Shown: positions 16,408 to 25,196, counted from the first letter of the stretch. The stretch: DNA of 64,000 nt from Ectopseudomonas chengduensis (GCF_015712065.1 NZ_JACFYZ010000011.1:62001-126000), one strand, 5' to 3'. The notes: a model not told the origin generated them from the sequence alone. Translations and numbers: made by a program.

Positions 16408-16410
16408 GCG

Positions 16411-16470
16411 TCGCGGCTAAAGCCCCTCCCACGGATTGAGTTGCCTGTGGGAGGGGCTTTAGCCGCGATG
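16411..16470. repeat. REP-type repeat, family C (GGGAGGGGCTTTAGCCGCGA)
   Basis: TCGCGGCTAAAGCCCCTCCCA at 16411-16431 and its inverse TGGGAGGGGCTTTAGCCGCGA at 16448-16468 form a long hairpin immediately after the ttcA stop. A half copy is at 4651. Confidence 0.8.
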
Positions 16471-16472
16471 GC

Positions 16473-17297
16473 TTACAGGCTCATTACATCGAGAAAGCGC
16501 GGCGTGGCGCTGTCGTCGATCTTCAGGCTCTTGAAGTCGAACAGGTTGCGGTCGGCCAACTGCGAGGGGTGCACGTTCTGCAGGGCGCGGAACATGATCT
16601 CGACCCGGCCAGGGCTCTTGCGCTCCCACTCCTGCAGCATCTCCTTGACCACCTGACGCTGCAGGTTCTCCTGCGAACCACACAGGTTGCACGGGATGAT
16701 CGGGAATTCCTTGAGTTGGCTGTAGGCCTCGATATCGGCCTCGGCGCAGTAAGCCAGCGGGCGGATCACCACGTTGCGGCCGTCATCGGACAGCAGCTTG
16801 GGCGGCATGGCCTTGAGCGTGCCGCCGTAAAACATGTTGAGGAAGAAGGTTTCCAGGATGTCGTCGCGGTGATGCCCCAGCGCCATCTTGGTCGCGCCGA
16901 TCTCGTCGGCGTAGGTGTACAGGGTGCCGCGACGCAGACGCGAGCACAGCGAGCAGGTGGTCTTGCCCTCGGGGATCTTCTCCTTGACCACCGAGTAGGT
17001 GTCCTTCTCGATGATGTGGTACGCCACGCCGATGGATTCCAGGTAGGCCGGCAGCACGTGCTCGGGGAAGCCGGGCTGCTTCTGGTCCATGTTCACCGCG
17101 ACGATCTCGAACTTGATCGGCGCCACCTTCTGCAGATACAGCAGCACGTCGAGCATGGTGTAGCTGTCCTTGCCGCCGGACAGGCAGACCATCACCTTGT
17201 CGCCATCCTCGATCATGTTGAAGTCGGTGATGGCTTCGCCGGCCAGGCGGCGAATGCGCTTCTGCAGTTTGTTCTGGTTGACCGAAAGGGTGCCCAT
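16473..17297 (-). CDS. ttcA: tRNA 2-thiocytidine(32) synthetase TtcA
   Basis: A 274-residue PP-loop ATPase that thiolates cytidine 32 of certain tRNAs using a [4Fe-4S] cluster. The PP-loop is VCLSGGKDSYTML; the cluster cysteines are in CSLCSRLRRG, and a further CNLCGSQ lies near the C-terminus. ATG 17297 (MGTLSVNQNKLQK) was chosen because upstream in-frame residues are not family-like and the family length is about 270-310. Confidence 0.95.
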   Translation of the reverse strand: MGTLSVNQNKLQKRIRRLAGEAITDFNMIEDGDKVMVCLSGGKDSYTMLDVLLYLQKVAPIKFEIVAVNMDQKQPGFPEHVLPAYLESIGVAYHIIEKDTYSVVKEKIPEGKTTCSLCSRLRRGTLYTYADEIGATKMALGHHRDDILETFFLNMFYGGTLKAMPPKLLSDDGRNVVIRPLAYCAEADIEAYSQLKEFPIIPCNLCGSQENLQRQVVKEMLQEWERKSPGRVEIMFRALQNVHPSQLADRNLFDFKSLKIDDSATPRFLDVMSL

Positions 17298-17398
17298 GGT
17301 GCGTCGAAATCCGAGGGAGTGGGAACGAAAGCGCGACATTTTACGCACAATGGCGCCGCGCCCCTACCCCGACAGCAATGAAATGCTAGTCTCGGCCG

Positions 17399-17992
17399 AT
17401 GAACGACGACCTCGACCCCAACCTGGACCTCACCGAGCAGGTACTGCAGCTGCTGCAGGCAGCACCGGACGGCATTGCCGAATACACCCTGATCCAGCAA
17501 TTGAAAGACCGCCACAGCGGCCATGTCCCCAATCTACCCCTGGCGGACAAGCTGGTGCTGTTTCGCACTCATTTTCTGCTGTTCAACGCGCTTTATCGCC
17601 TGCGTGAACGGCTATGGCAGGAGCAAACGCACCTGCTCGAGATCAGCCCGCTGTGCATCCGCCTGCTGCCCTACCAGCCAGGCAACGCGGCACTCAGTGA
17701 ACGCGACGCACTGCGTGACTACTATCTGGACATGAGCAACCTGCAGGGCACCGACGAACGCGACGTCGAGCGTCTACTGACCAGCTTCTGGACACGCATG
17801 CAGGGCGGCGAAGAGAAGCAGGCAGCCCTGGAACTGTTCGAACTGGCCAATGAACGGACACTCGATCTGCCACGAATCAAGCTGCGCTACCGACAAATGG
17901 TCAGCGAACATCATCCGGACCGAGGCGGCAGTACAGAGCGGTTGCAGTCGATAAACCTGGCCATGGAAATTCTTGAGCGCTATTACCGCTAA
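17399..17992 (+). CDS. DnaJ-related protein with C-terminal J-domain
   Basis: A 197-residue protein. The N-terminal two-thirds is the DnaJ-related N-terminal domain (LTEQVLQLLQAAPDGIAEYTL onward). The last 50 residues form a short J-domain with the HPD motif in SEHHPDRGG, followed by NLAMEILERYYR. It probably stimulates DnaK ATPase for some specific client. It is divergent from ttcA with about 100 nt between starts. Confidence 0.85.
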   Translation: MNDDLDPNLDLTEQVLQLLQAAPDGIAEYTLIQQLKDRHSGHVPNLPLADKLVLFRTHFLLFNALYRLRERLWQEQTHLLEISPLCIRLLPYQPGNAALSERDALRDYYLDMSNLQGTDERDVERLLTSFWTRMQGGEEKQAALELFELANERTLDLPRIKLRYRQMVSEHHPDRGGSTERLQSINLAMEILERYYR

Positions 17993-18051
17993 CCTCTAGA
18001 GAGCGATTTGCTCTAAAGCCAGACATCACGCCTGCTCCAGGCCCTGCCTAT

Positions 18052-18069
18052 ACTGCGACATAAGGTCGC
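18052..18069. promoter_or_regulatory. Short dyad upstream of the first Yip1 gene
   Basis: TGCGAC-ATAAG-GTCGCA is a perfect 6-bp inverted repeat about 95 nt before the Yip1 start. It may be an operator; no regulator is encoded next to it. Confidence 0.3.
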
Positions 18070-18160
18070 ATAGATTTCGGCCTGACACCCGGTGGCGCTG
18101 TACACGCGTGCCGGGCGTTCGCTGGGGGGCGACCGTCATAAGAAAGAGGAGGTGTCTGGC

Positions 18161-18760
18161 ATGATCCACCACGTTTGGGGGCTCTTCACCCATCCCGATC
18201 AAGAATGGCAAGAAATCCGTGGCGAGGAAGAATCCATCAGCCACATGTATCTGACCCATGTACTGATTCTTGCGGCAATTCCCGCTATTTCAGCCTACAT
18301 CGGCACCACCCAGGTTGGCTGGGCGATTGGTGACCGAGCACCGGTGATGCTCACCGAAGGCAGTGCGATGGTGATGACCATCATGTCCTACCTGGCGATG
18401 CTCGCTGGCGTAGCCGTGATGGGCGCCTTCATCCACTGGATGGCACGTACCTACGACGCCAATCCCAGCCTGACCCAGTGCGTCGTATTCGCGGCCTACA
18501 CCGCCACCCCGCTGTTCATCGGAGGTCTCGCAGCGCTTTACCCGCACCTGTGGCTGGGCATGGTCGTAGGCACGGTCGCGATCTGCTACACCGTTTATCT
18601 GCTCTATGTCGGCATACCGACCTTCATGAACATTCCTGAAGACGAAGGCTTCATGTTCTCCAGTTCCGTACTGGCGGTCGGCCTGGTCGTGCTGGTAGCG
18701 ATGATCGCCAGCTCGGTCATTCTCTGGGGCATGGGCATCGGCCCGGTCTACACCAGCTGA
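18161..18760 (+). CDS. Yip1-family inner membrane protein, copy 1
   Basis: A 199-residue protein with five predicted membrane segments. The opening HHVWGLFTHPDQEWQEIRGEE and the core QCVVFAAYTATPLFIGGLAALYP match the bacterial Yip1 family. The start at 18161 has a strong AAGAGGAGG site 7 nt upstream; a longer frame from 18092 is unlikely. A paralogue follows at 18893 with the same topology. Function unknown; bacterial members are often envelope-stress associated, but nothing here proves it. Confidence 0.85.
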   Translation: MIHHVWGLFTHPDQEWQEIRGEEESISHMYLTHVLILAAIPAISAYIGTTQVGWAIGDRAPVMLTEGSAMVMTIMSYLAMLAGVAVMGAFIHWMARTYDANPSLTQCVVFAAYTATPLFIGGLAALYPHLWLGMVVGTVAICYTVYLLYVGIPTFMNIPEDEGFMFSSSVLAVGLVVLVAMIASSVILWGMGIGPVYTS

Positions 18761-18783
18761 TAGTCACTAGACGCTAACCCACA

Positions 18784-18805
18784 GGCCGCCTCCGGGCGGC
18801 CTTTT
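18784..18805 (+). terminator. Intrinsic terminator after Yip1 copy 1
   Basis: GGCCGCC (18784-18790) pairs with GGCGGCC (18795-18801) and is followed by TTTT. It separates the two Yip1 genes into distinct transcripts. Confidence 0.8.
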
Positions 18806-18892
18806 CGTTGCCATGCGTCAGAAAATTTGGGTTGAACCCTACGCGGCTACGACTGCCCGAGAATTAAAGGCAGTCACGCGGATGGTCACACC

Positions 18893-19555
18893 ATGTATGC
18901 GAACCTCTATACCCTTCTCACCCGCCCGGACCGCGCCTGGACGGCAATTCGTCAGGACGAAGAGCGCAACAGCGCCAACTACCTACCCTACCTGCTGCTT
19001 TTCAGCCTGTTGCCGGCAGTTTGCCTGTTCATCGGCACCCATTGGGTCGGCTGGAGCCTGGTAGACGAAGAGCGCATTCGCCTGGAGGTCGCAAGTGCCC
19101 TGCAACTGAGCGGGCTGCTGTATCTGGCTACGCTGATCGGCGTTTTCATCATGGGTTACTTCCTGCGCTACATGTCGCGCACCTTCGAGGCCAGGCCCAC
19201 CTTCAACCAGTGCATCGGCTTCATCGCCTATGCCTGCACGCCCTTCTTCCTGGCCGGTATCGCCGCGCTCTACCCCACCCGCTGGCTGGCAATCAGCGTG
19301 CTGCTACTTGCCTGTGCCCATGCCGCCTACCTGATCTATGTCGGGCTGCCTCGCTTCATGCGCATCGACAACCAGCAGGGTTTCCTCTACGCCTCCTCGA
19401 TGATTGGCGTGGGGCTGCTGGTGATCGTCACTATTCTGGTCAGCATGATCCTGTTCTGGACCTATACCCTGGAGCCGGAGTATCAGCGCACGGTGCAGCA
19501 GGACCAGAGCCGCGGCACGCAGGAACAGCGAATGCAGGCGCCAGGGGACGAGTGA
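18893..19555 (+). CDS. Yip1-family inner membrane protein, copy 2
   Basis: A 220-residue paralogue of the preceding gene: NLYTLLTRPDRAWTAIRQDE at the start, QCIGFIAYACTPFFLAGIAALYP in the core, five membrane segments and a longer polar C-terminal tail (residues about 195-220, Gln/Arg-rich). Its own promoter is expected because a terminator precedes it. Role unknown. Confidence 0.85.
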   Translation: MYANLYTLLTRPDRAWTAIRQDEERNSANYLPYLLLFSLLPAVCLFIGTHWVGWSLVDEERIRLEVASALQLSGLLYLATLIGVFIMGYFLRYMSRTFEARPTFNQCIGFIAYACTPFFLAGIAALYPTRWLAISVLLLACAHAAYLIYVGLPRFMRIDNQQGFLYASSMIGVGLLVIVTILVSMILFWTYTLEPEYQRTVQQDQSRGTQEQRMQAPGDE

Positions 19556-19616
19556 TACCTGCGCTGGCTGTCGGCTTGCGGCATAATTCACGCTCAGCCT
19601 GCACCAGCGCCTGTCC

Positions 19617-20111
19617 ATGCCCGAACAGATTCACGCCCGCGTCGAAGCCTGCTACCAGCAGGCCGAAACCTTCTTCAAGCAACGCTTTGCCCGCCCCGAG
19701 ATCAGCTTCAAGCTGCGTGGGCAGAAGGCCGGTGTCGCGCACCTGACGGAAAACAAGCTGCGCTTCAACCTGCAGCTGTACCGGGCCAACCAGGAAGACT
19801 TCCTGCGCCAGACGGTGCCGCACGAAGTCGCCCACATGGTCGCCCATCAGCTATTCGGCCCACGCATTCAGCCGCACGGCGAGGAGTGGCAGCTGATCAT
19901 GCGCGGCGTCTACGAACTGCCGCCGCATCGCTGCCACAGCTACGAAGTCGAGCGGCGCAAGGTCAGTCGCTTCATCTATCGTTGTAGCTGCGCGGATGGC
20001 GAGTTCCCCTTCTCGGCTCAGCGTCACGCCCTGGTCGCCAAGGGCCGCCGCTACTACTGCCGGCGTTGCAAGGTGACGCTGACCTTCAGTGGTGAGCAGC
20101 GTCAGGAGTAA
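19617..20111 (+). CDS. sprT: SprT-family zinc metalloprotease
   Basis: A 164-residue protein with the zincin motif HEVAHMVAHQLFG at about residues 69-81. A C-terminal zinc-ribbon (YRCSCADGEF and YYCRRCKVTL) completes the SprT architecture shared with eukaryotic Spartan. It is probably a cytoplasmic protease; bacterial substrates are not established. A short GCGCACCCTAC repeat follows the stop. Confidence 0.9.
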   Translation: MPEQIHARVEACYQQAETFFKQRFARPEISFKLRGQKAGVAHLTENKLRFNLQLYRANQEDFLRQTVPHEVAHMVAHQLFGPRIQPHGEEWQLIMRGVYELPPHRCHSYEVERRKVSRFIYRCSCADGEFPFSAQRHALVAKGRRYYCRRCKVTLTFSGEQRQE

Positions 20112-20221
20112 TGGGGGAAACTGCATAACGTCTCTGTGCGCGTGGCGCACCCTACGTCCGTATCGAAGTCTCGCAGAGTGCGCTGTGCGCAGCGACGTTG
20201 CCAGACAGTGAGCCTTGCGAC

Positions 20222-21403
20222 TCAACCCAGCGCCCCAGCGCTCCTCAACGCCGCGATCTGTTCGGCGTCATAACCCAGCTCTGTCAACACTTCGGCGGTA
20301 TGCGCGCCAACAGCCGCCCCGACATGCCGGGGCGGCGCCAAGCCCTCAGAGAACTTCAGCGGGCAAGCCAGTTGCGACTGCGCGGGCAGCCCCTCACGCG
20401 GCACCTCGACGACCAGCCCGCGAGCCTTGATCTGCGGATGCTGCACCGCCTCGGACAGCGGCAACATGGGTTCGACGCAGGCATCAAGCTCAGCGAAGAC
20501 TTCGCACCATTGCGCGAAATCGCGCTTCTCGAACTCGATCTCGATCTCACGCTTGAGCGCGCGTTGATCCTCGGGCCTCTGCGACAGGCCGCGTGCTGCC
20601 AATTCGGGGCGGCCAATGGCGGCGCAGAACTGCTGCATGAATTGCGGTTCCAGGCTGCCGACAGAGAACCAGCGACCGTCGCGCGTGCGGTAGTAGTCGT
20701 AGAAGCTGCCGCCATTGAGCGCCTGGTTTTCCATGCCAGGCTCGACGCCGGCACCGAGGTAACCAGCGCCCGCCATGCCATGCAGGCTGAACGCACAGTC
20801 GGTCATGCTCACGTCGACCTGCTGCCCCACGCCGGTGGCCTGGCGCTGCACCACAGCAGCAAGCAGACCGATCACCCCATGCAGCGAGCCGCCCGCCAGG
20901 TCGGCCAACTGTACGCCGAGCGGCAACGGGCCGCTGTCGCGACGCCCGGTGTAGCTGGCAATGCCGGCCAGCGCCAGGTAGTTGATGTCGTGCCCGGCGC
21001 GATCACGATAAGGCCCACTCTGGCCGTAACCGGTGATCGACACGTAGATCAGCCGTGGGTTGATCGACTTGAGTGCCTCGTAACCGACGCCCAGCTTGTC
21101 CATCACGCCGGGACGAAACTGTTCGAGCACGATGTCGTACTGGCTAACCAACTGCTTGACCACCTCCACCGCTTCGGGCCGCTTGAGATCGAGGGCGATG
21201 CTGCGTTTGTTGCGGTTGAGGTATGCGTGACTGGTGGAGGTTCCGCCATCGTGCGGCGGCAGCACACGCACCAGATCCATACGCGTAGGCGACTCCACCC
21301 GCAGCACCTCGGCGCCCATATCGGCCAGCAGCAACGAGGCAAAAGGACCCGGCAGCAGAGTGGAGAAGTCGAGAATTTTCAGCGAAGACAGTGGGCCGGA
21401 CAT
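20222..21403 (-). CDS. CaiB/BaiF CoA transferase family protein, alpha-methylacyl-CoA racemase type
   Basis: A 393-residue family III CoA transferase. The segment GYGQSGPYRDRAGHDINYLA carries the His-Asp pair (GHD) typical of alpha-methylacyl-CoA racemases (AMACR). These epimerise 2-methylacyl-CoA thioesters so that the dehydrogenase can act. ATG 21403 follows GGGAG by 6 nt; the longer frame to 21457 runs into a repeat. It is the last gene of a minus-strand acyl-CoA cluster. The family is certain; racemase rather than transferase is inferred from the motif. Confidence 0.85.
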   Translation of the reverse strand: MSGPLSSLKILDFSTLLPGPFASLLLADMGAEVLRVESPTRMDLVRVLPPHDGGTSTSHAYLNRNKRSIALDLKRPEAVEVVKQLVSQYDIVLEQFRPGVMDKLGVGYEALKSINPRLIYVSITGYGQSGPYRDRAGHDINYLALAGIASYTGRRDSGPLPLGVQLADLAGGSLHGVIGLLAAVVQRQATGVGQQVDVSMTDCAFSLHGMAGAGYLGAGVEPGMENQALNGGSFYDYYRTRDGRWFSVGSLEPQFMQQFCAAIGRPELAARGLSQRPEDQRALKREIEIEFEKRDFAQWCEVFAELDACVEPMLPLSEAVQHPQIKARGLVVEVPREGLPAQSQLACPLKFSEGLAPPRHVGAAVGAHTAEVLTELGYDAEQIAALRSAGALG

Positions 21404-21429
21404 GGTGACTCCCGATTTGCTTGTTTGAC

Positions 21430-21480
21430 GTAGCCCGGATGCAATCCGGGATTGCACTTCCCGGATTGCATCCGGGCTAC
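21430..21480. repeat. REP-type repeat, family A
   Basis: GTAGCCCGGATGCAATCCGGG and its exact inverse CCCGGATTGCATCCGGGCTAC face each other across 9 nt. The element fills the gap between the ligase stop and the racemase start. Confidence 0.9.
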
Positions 21481-21483
21481 GGA

Positions 21484-23130
21484 TTAACGTTCCCAGACGA
21501 TGACGGCATCACCGGGCATGGCGGCAATGGCCTCGGCATAACGCACCTCCAGCACATTGCGGCGGATCTTCATGGTCGGCGTCATGCTGCCGTTATCCAC
21601 CGTCCAGGCCTCGCTGACCAGGTAGAAATGGCTGACACGTTCGTGCGCCTCCAACCGTTGATTGACTGCATGCAGATGCTCGGCAAGTGACTGGCCGAGC
21701 AACTCGCGCGGTTGCTGGCGGGCGGCTGGCGAGAGCTCGATCAGCGCCAGTGGTTGATCGAGATTGCTGCCCATCAGGCACACCTGCTCGACCCAATGAC
21801 TCTTGGCGATCTCGCCCTCGATGGGCGCTGGCGCGACGTATTTGCCCTTGCTGGTCTTGAAGATGTCCTTGACCCGCCCGGTGATACGCAGGTAGCCCGC
21901 CTCGTCCAGCTGGCCGCGGTCACCGGTGTGCAACCAGCCATCCTTGAGCGTCTCGGCGGTCTTCTCCGGCTCACGGTAATAACCCTGCATCAGCGTCTCG
22001 CTGCGCAGCAGGATCTCGCCGCTGGCGTCGATGCGCACCTGCAGATGCGGCATCGGCCTGCCCACGGTACCGAAGCGCACCTGCCCGGGGCGATTGAAAC
22101 AACCGTAGGCGAAGTGCTCGGTCATGCCGTAGCCCTCGCAAATGGTCATACCCAGGCGCCGGTACCACTCCAGCAGCCCGGTGGAAATCGCCGCCGCGCC
22201 GGACACCAGCACGCGCGCACGATCCAACCCCAACCCCGCCCGCACCTTGTGCGCCACCAGACGTCCCAGCAGTGGGATACGCAGCAGGCGCTCGAGCTTG
22301 TGCGCCGGCAATTTCTCCAGCACGCCCTGCTGAAAGCGCGTCCACAACCGTGGCACCGAGAAGAACACGGTGGGACGCACCTGGCGCAGGTCGCTGGCGA
22401 AGGTCTCCAGCGACTCGACGAAGGCCACCGGTGCGCCGCAGTAGAGGCTGTTGAATTCGACCAGGAAGCGCTCGGCGGCATGCGATAGCGGCAGGTAGGA
22501 GAAGAACTGATCCTGCGGCGTCATATTCAGCTCCGCCGTGGCGTTGGCCGCAGAGAACGCCATGGCGTGGGCCGAGAGCATCACGCCCTTGGGCTGCCCG
22601 GTGGTGCCGGAGGTATAGAGGATCGACAGCAGATCCTCGCCGCGTTGCAGATGCCCGCCGAACAGCGGCTCATGCGCCGCCAGCAAGGCCTGCCATTGAT
22701 GCTCGGCGGGCATGGTCGGATAAGGCATGGCGATGCGGGTGATATGCGCCGCGATACCGGTGGCCAGCTTGTCCGGCTCATCCAGCTTGCCAACCAGGAT
22801 TACCTTGCAGCCCGCGTGCTCCAGCACATAGGCGATCTGTTCCGGCGCCTGCAGCGGATACAGCGGCACGCTGACCAGCCCGGCGTGCTGGATCGCCAGG
22901 TCGCTGATAAACCATTCGGCGCAGTTCTTCGCCAGCAGCGCAACGCGCTCGGCCGGCACGCAGCCCAGCGCCAGCAGCGCGCTGGCCAGGCGGCGCGCCT
23001 GCTCGTCGACCTGGCGCCAGGTGAAGTCATGCCACACGCCATTGAGCGGCTGACGCAGCCAGACGGTATCGGCTTGCCGATCCAGCCAATAGTTGAAGCG
23101 TTGCAGCGGCAGTTGCAGTGGTTCGGTCAT
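21484..23130 (-). CDS. AMP-dependent long-chain acyl-CoA synthetase
   Basis: A 548-residue adenylate-forming ligase. The ATP/AMP motif LSILYTSGTTGQPKGVML is at about residues 170-187, followed by EGYGMTEHFAYG and the hinge WLHTGDRGQLDEAGYLRITGRVKDIFKTSKGKYVAP. It would activate a carboxylic acid to its CoA thioester for the other enzymes of the cluster. The C-terminal MTPTMKIRR lysine is the usual adenylation lysine. Substrate unknown; the motifs resemble the FadD15/AMP-FACS long-chain group. Confidence 0.88.
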   Translation of the reverse strand: MTEPLQLPLQRFNYWLDRQADTVWLRQPLNGVWHDFTWRQVDEQARRLASALLALGCVPAERVALLAKNCAEWFISDLAIQHAGLVSVPLYPLQAPEQIAYVLEHAGCKVILVGKLDEPDKLATGIAAHITRIAMPYPTMPAEHQWQALLAAHEPLFGGHLQRGEDLLSILYTSGTTGQPKGVMLSAHAMAFSAANATAELNMTPQDQFFSYLPLSHAAERFLVEFNSLYCGAPVAFVESLETFASDLRQVRPTVFFSVPRLWTRFQQGVLEKLPAHKLERLLRIPLLGRLVAHKVRAGLGLDRARVLVSGAAAISTGLLEWYRRLGMTICEGYGMTEHFAYGCFNRPGQVRFGTVGRPMPHLQVRIDASGEILLRSETLMQGYYREPEKTAETLKDGWLHTGDRGQLDEAGYLRITGRVKDIFKTSKGKYVAPAPIEGEIAKSHWVEQVCLMGSNLDQPLALIELSPAARQQPRELLGQSLAEHLHAVNQRLEAHERVSHFYLVSEAWTVDNGSMTPTMKIRRNVLEVRYAEAIAAMPGDAVIVWER

Positions 23131-23211
23131 CGCGGCGCACCTGTTGTCGGTTGTTGTGCGGGGCCAGCGGTAGATCCCGGCATGGCGCCGGGGGGATCGA
23201 TCAGTCGGACA

Positions 23212-24033
23212 TTACAGGCCGAACACCCGGCGGGCGTTACCGTACAGAAATTGTGCCTCCACCTCGGCGGCCAGACCGAGTTCCTTGACCTGGGCCATGC
23301 AGCGGCTCAGGGACAGTTGGGGGAAGTTGCTGCCGAACAGCACCTTGTGCGCGCCGTAGCTCTGCATGTACTGCAGCAGTTGCGCAGGGTAATAGCGGGG
23401 CAGATAGGCCGAGGTATCGATGAAGACGTTATCGTGCTTCCAGGCCACGCCGATCATCTCGTCCGTCCAGGGATGGCCAATATGCCCGGCGACGATGCGC
23501 AGCTCCGGGAAGTCCAACGCCACCTCGTCCAGATAGGGTACCGGTCGCCCGGTTTCCGACGGCAGCAGCGGGCCGGTATGGCCAACCTGAGTGCAGAAGG
23601 GAATGTCCAGCTCGATGCACTTCACGTACAGCGGGTAGTAGCGCCGGTCGTTCGGCGGCAACTTCCACAGCCAGGGCACGATGCGCAGTGCCTTGCAGCC
23701 CAGCTCGTGCACGGCCCGCTCCAGCTCGCGCACGGCGGCCATCGGCTTGCTCAGATCGACCGTGGCCACGCCGACGAAGCGCTCGGGAAAGGCCCGGGTA
23801 AACTCGGCGATCTCATCGTTGCTGAACACCCATCCCTCGGGGCGGCACCAGGCGGCCAGCATCAGCTTGTCGACGCCCGCCTCGTCCATCTGTGCGATGG
23901 TCTCCTCGGGGCCGAGTCGCACATCCAGCAGGTGCGCACTGCCGGACTTCTCGAACAGCCGCGCCACCTCCGGCATGCGCTCGCGCAGTTGGCCACCGGC
24001 GGGCTGAGCCCATGCGTCAATCGCAAGATTCAT
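23212..24033 (-). CDS. Amidohydrolase-2 family protein with altered metal ligands
   Basis: A 273-residue TIM-barrel amidohydrolase-related protein. The usual N-terminal HxH pair is replaced: the sequence reads NLAIDAWAQP. His in TQVGHTGP and in AGHIGHPW remain, and the late aspartate position reads LFGSNFPQ (Asn instead of Asp). It may use a single metal or none. It lies between the acyl-CoA dehydrogenase and ligase genes in the same direction, so it probably acts on a pathway intermediate, for example as a hydrolase or decarboxylase; the reaction cannot be named. Confidence 0.8.
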   Translation of the reverse strand: MNLAIDAWAQPAGGQLRERMPEVARLFEKSGSAHLLDVRLGPEETIAQMDEAGVDKLMLAAWCRPEGWVFSNDEIAEFTRAFPERFVGVATVDLSKPMAAVRELERAVHELGCKALRIVPWLWKLPPNDRRYYPLYVKCIELDIPFCTQVGHTGPLLPSETGRPVPYLDEVALDFPELRIVAGHIGHPWTDEMIGVAWKHDNVFIDTSAYLPRYYPAQLLQYMQSYGAHKVLFGSNFPQLSLSRCMAQVKELGLAAEVEAQFLYGNARRVFGL

Positions 24034-24056
24034 ATCCACTCTCCGTCGAACGGCCG

Positions 24057-25196
24057 CTACAGCTTCATACCGCGGCTGATGATTTCCTTCATGATTTCCG
24101 AGGTACCGGCGAAGATGCGCTGAATGCGCGCGTTCGCGTACATCTTGCAGATCGGGTATTCCCACATGTAGCCCCAGCCGCCATGCAGCTGCACGCCCTC
24201 GTCGACCACCTTGCACAGCAGCTCGGTGGTGAACAGTTTGGCCTCTGCGGCGACTTCTGCACTGAGCTTCTTCTGGTTGTGATCCATCACGCAGCGGTCG
24301 GTGAACACCTGGGCCACGTCGATCTGGGTGCGCATCTCGGCCAGCTTGAAGCGGGTGTTCTGGAAATGCGCCACCGGGCGGCCGAAGGCCTGGCGTTCCT
24401 TGACGTACTCGATGGTGGTCTGCAGCGCCGCCTCGGCGCCAGCCACCGCGCCACAGGCATTGGTCAGGCGCTCCTGGGCGAGCATGTTCATCAGGTAGAA
24501 GAAGCCGCCCTTGGCATCGCCCAAGAGGTTCTCCTTGGGCACCTTGACGTCGTTGAAGAACAGCTCGGCAGTGTCCTGGCTGTGCATGCCAAGTTTCTTC
24601 AGCTTCTTGCCGCGCTCGAAACCGGACATGCCGCGCTCCACCAGAAACAAGCCCATGGCGTGCTTGTTGGCCGGATCGGTCTTGGCTGCGACTATCACCA
24701 CATCGGCCAGATAGCCATTGGAGATGAACACCTTGGAGCCGTTGAGCAGCCAATGATCGCCCTTGTCCACCGCCGTGGTGCGCATGCCGGCCAGGTCAGA
24801 ACCCGCTGACGGCTCGGTCATTGCCACCGCGAGGATGGTTTCACCGCTGATGATGCCCGGCAGCAGCCGCGCCTTTTGCTCGGCAGTGCCGTACTCGGCG
24901 ATATAGGGGCCGCATAGCGCCGAGTGCAGCGGGATCATGAAACCGGGTTCGTTGATGCGCGCCAGCTCCTCGCACATGATCTGCTCGTAGCGAAAGTCCT
25001 TGAGCCCGGCACCGCCGTACTCCTCGTCCGCCCAGGGCAGCAGAAAGCCCATCGCGCCGGCTTTGCGCCACACACTGCGATCCACCACGCCCGCCTCTTC
25101 CCAGGCCTCCTGGTGCGGCACCACCTCCTTGTCCAGAAATGCCGCGAAGGCATCGCGGAACAGGTTGTGCTCGGTCTCGAAATGGTTGCGTTGCAT
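24057..25196 (-). CDS. Acyl-CoA dehydrogenase, long-chain (LCAD) type
   Basis: A 379-residue flavoprotein that makes the alpha,beta double bond of acyl-CoA. FAD and fold motifs: AMTEPSAGSDLAGM, FISNGYLADV, YVKERQAFGRPVAHFQ, and HGGWGYMWEYP. The catalytic glutamate appears to be in LAQERLTN (helix G), as in LCAD and isovaleryl-CoA dehydrogenases; the MCAD position reads FAGTSE, with Ala. This placement fits long-chain or branched substrates. It is the first gene of the acyl-CoA cluster, started after a terminator. Confidence 0.9.
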   Translation of the reverse strand: MQRNHFETEHNLFRDAFAAFLDKEVVPHQEAWEEAGVVDRSVWRKAGAMGFLLPWADEEYGGAGLKDFRYEQIMCEELARINEPGFMIPLHSALCGPYIAEYGTAEQKARLLPGIISGETILAVAMTEPSAGSDLAGMRTTAVDKGDHWLLNGSKVFISNGYLADVVIVAAKTDPANKHAMGLFLVERGMSGFERGKKLKKLGMHSQDTAELFFNDVKVPKENLLGDAKGGFFYLMNMLAQERLTNACGAVAGAEAALQTTIEYVKERQAFGRPVAHFQNTRFKLAEMRTQIDVAQVFTDRCVMDHNQKKLSAEVAAEAKLFTTELLCKVVDEGVQLHGGWGYMWEYPICKMYANARIQRIFAGTSEIMKEIISRGMKL

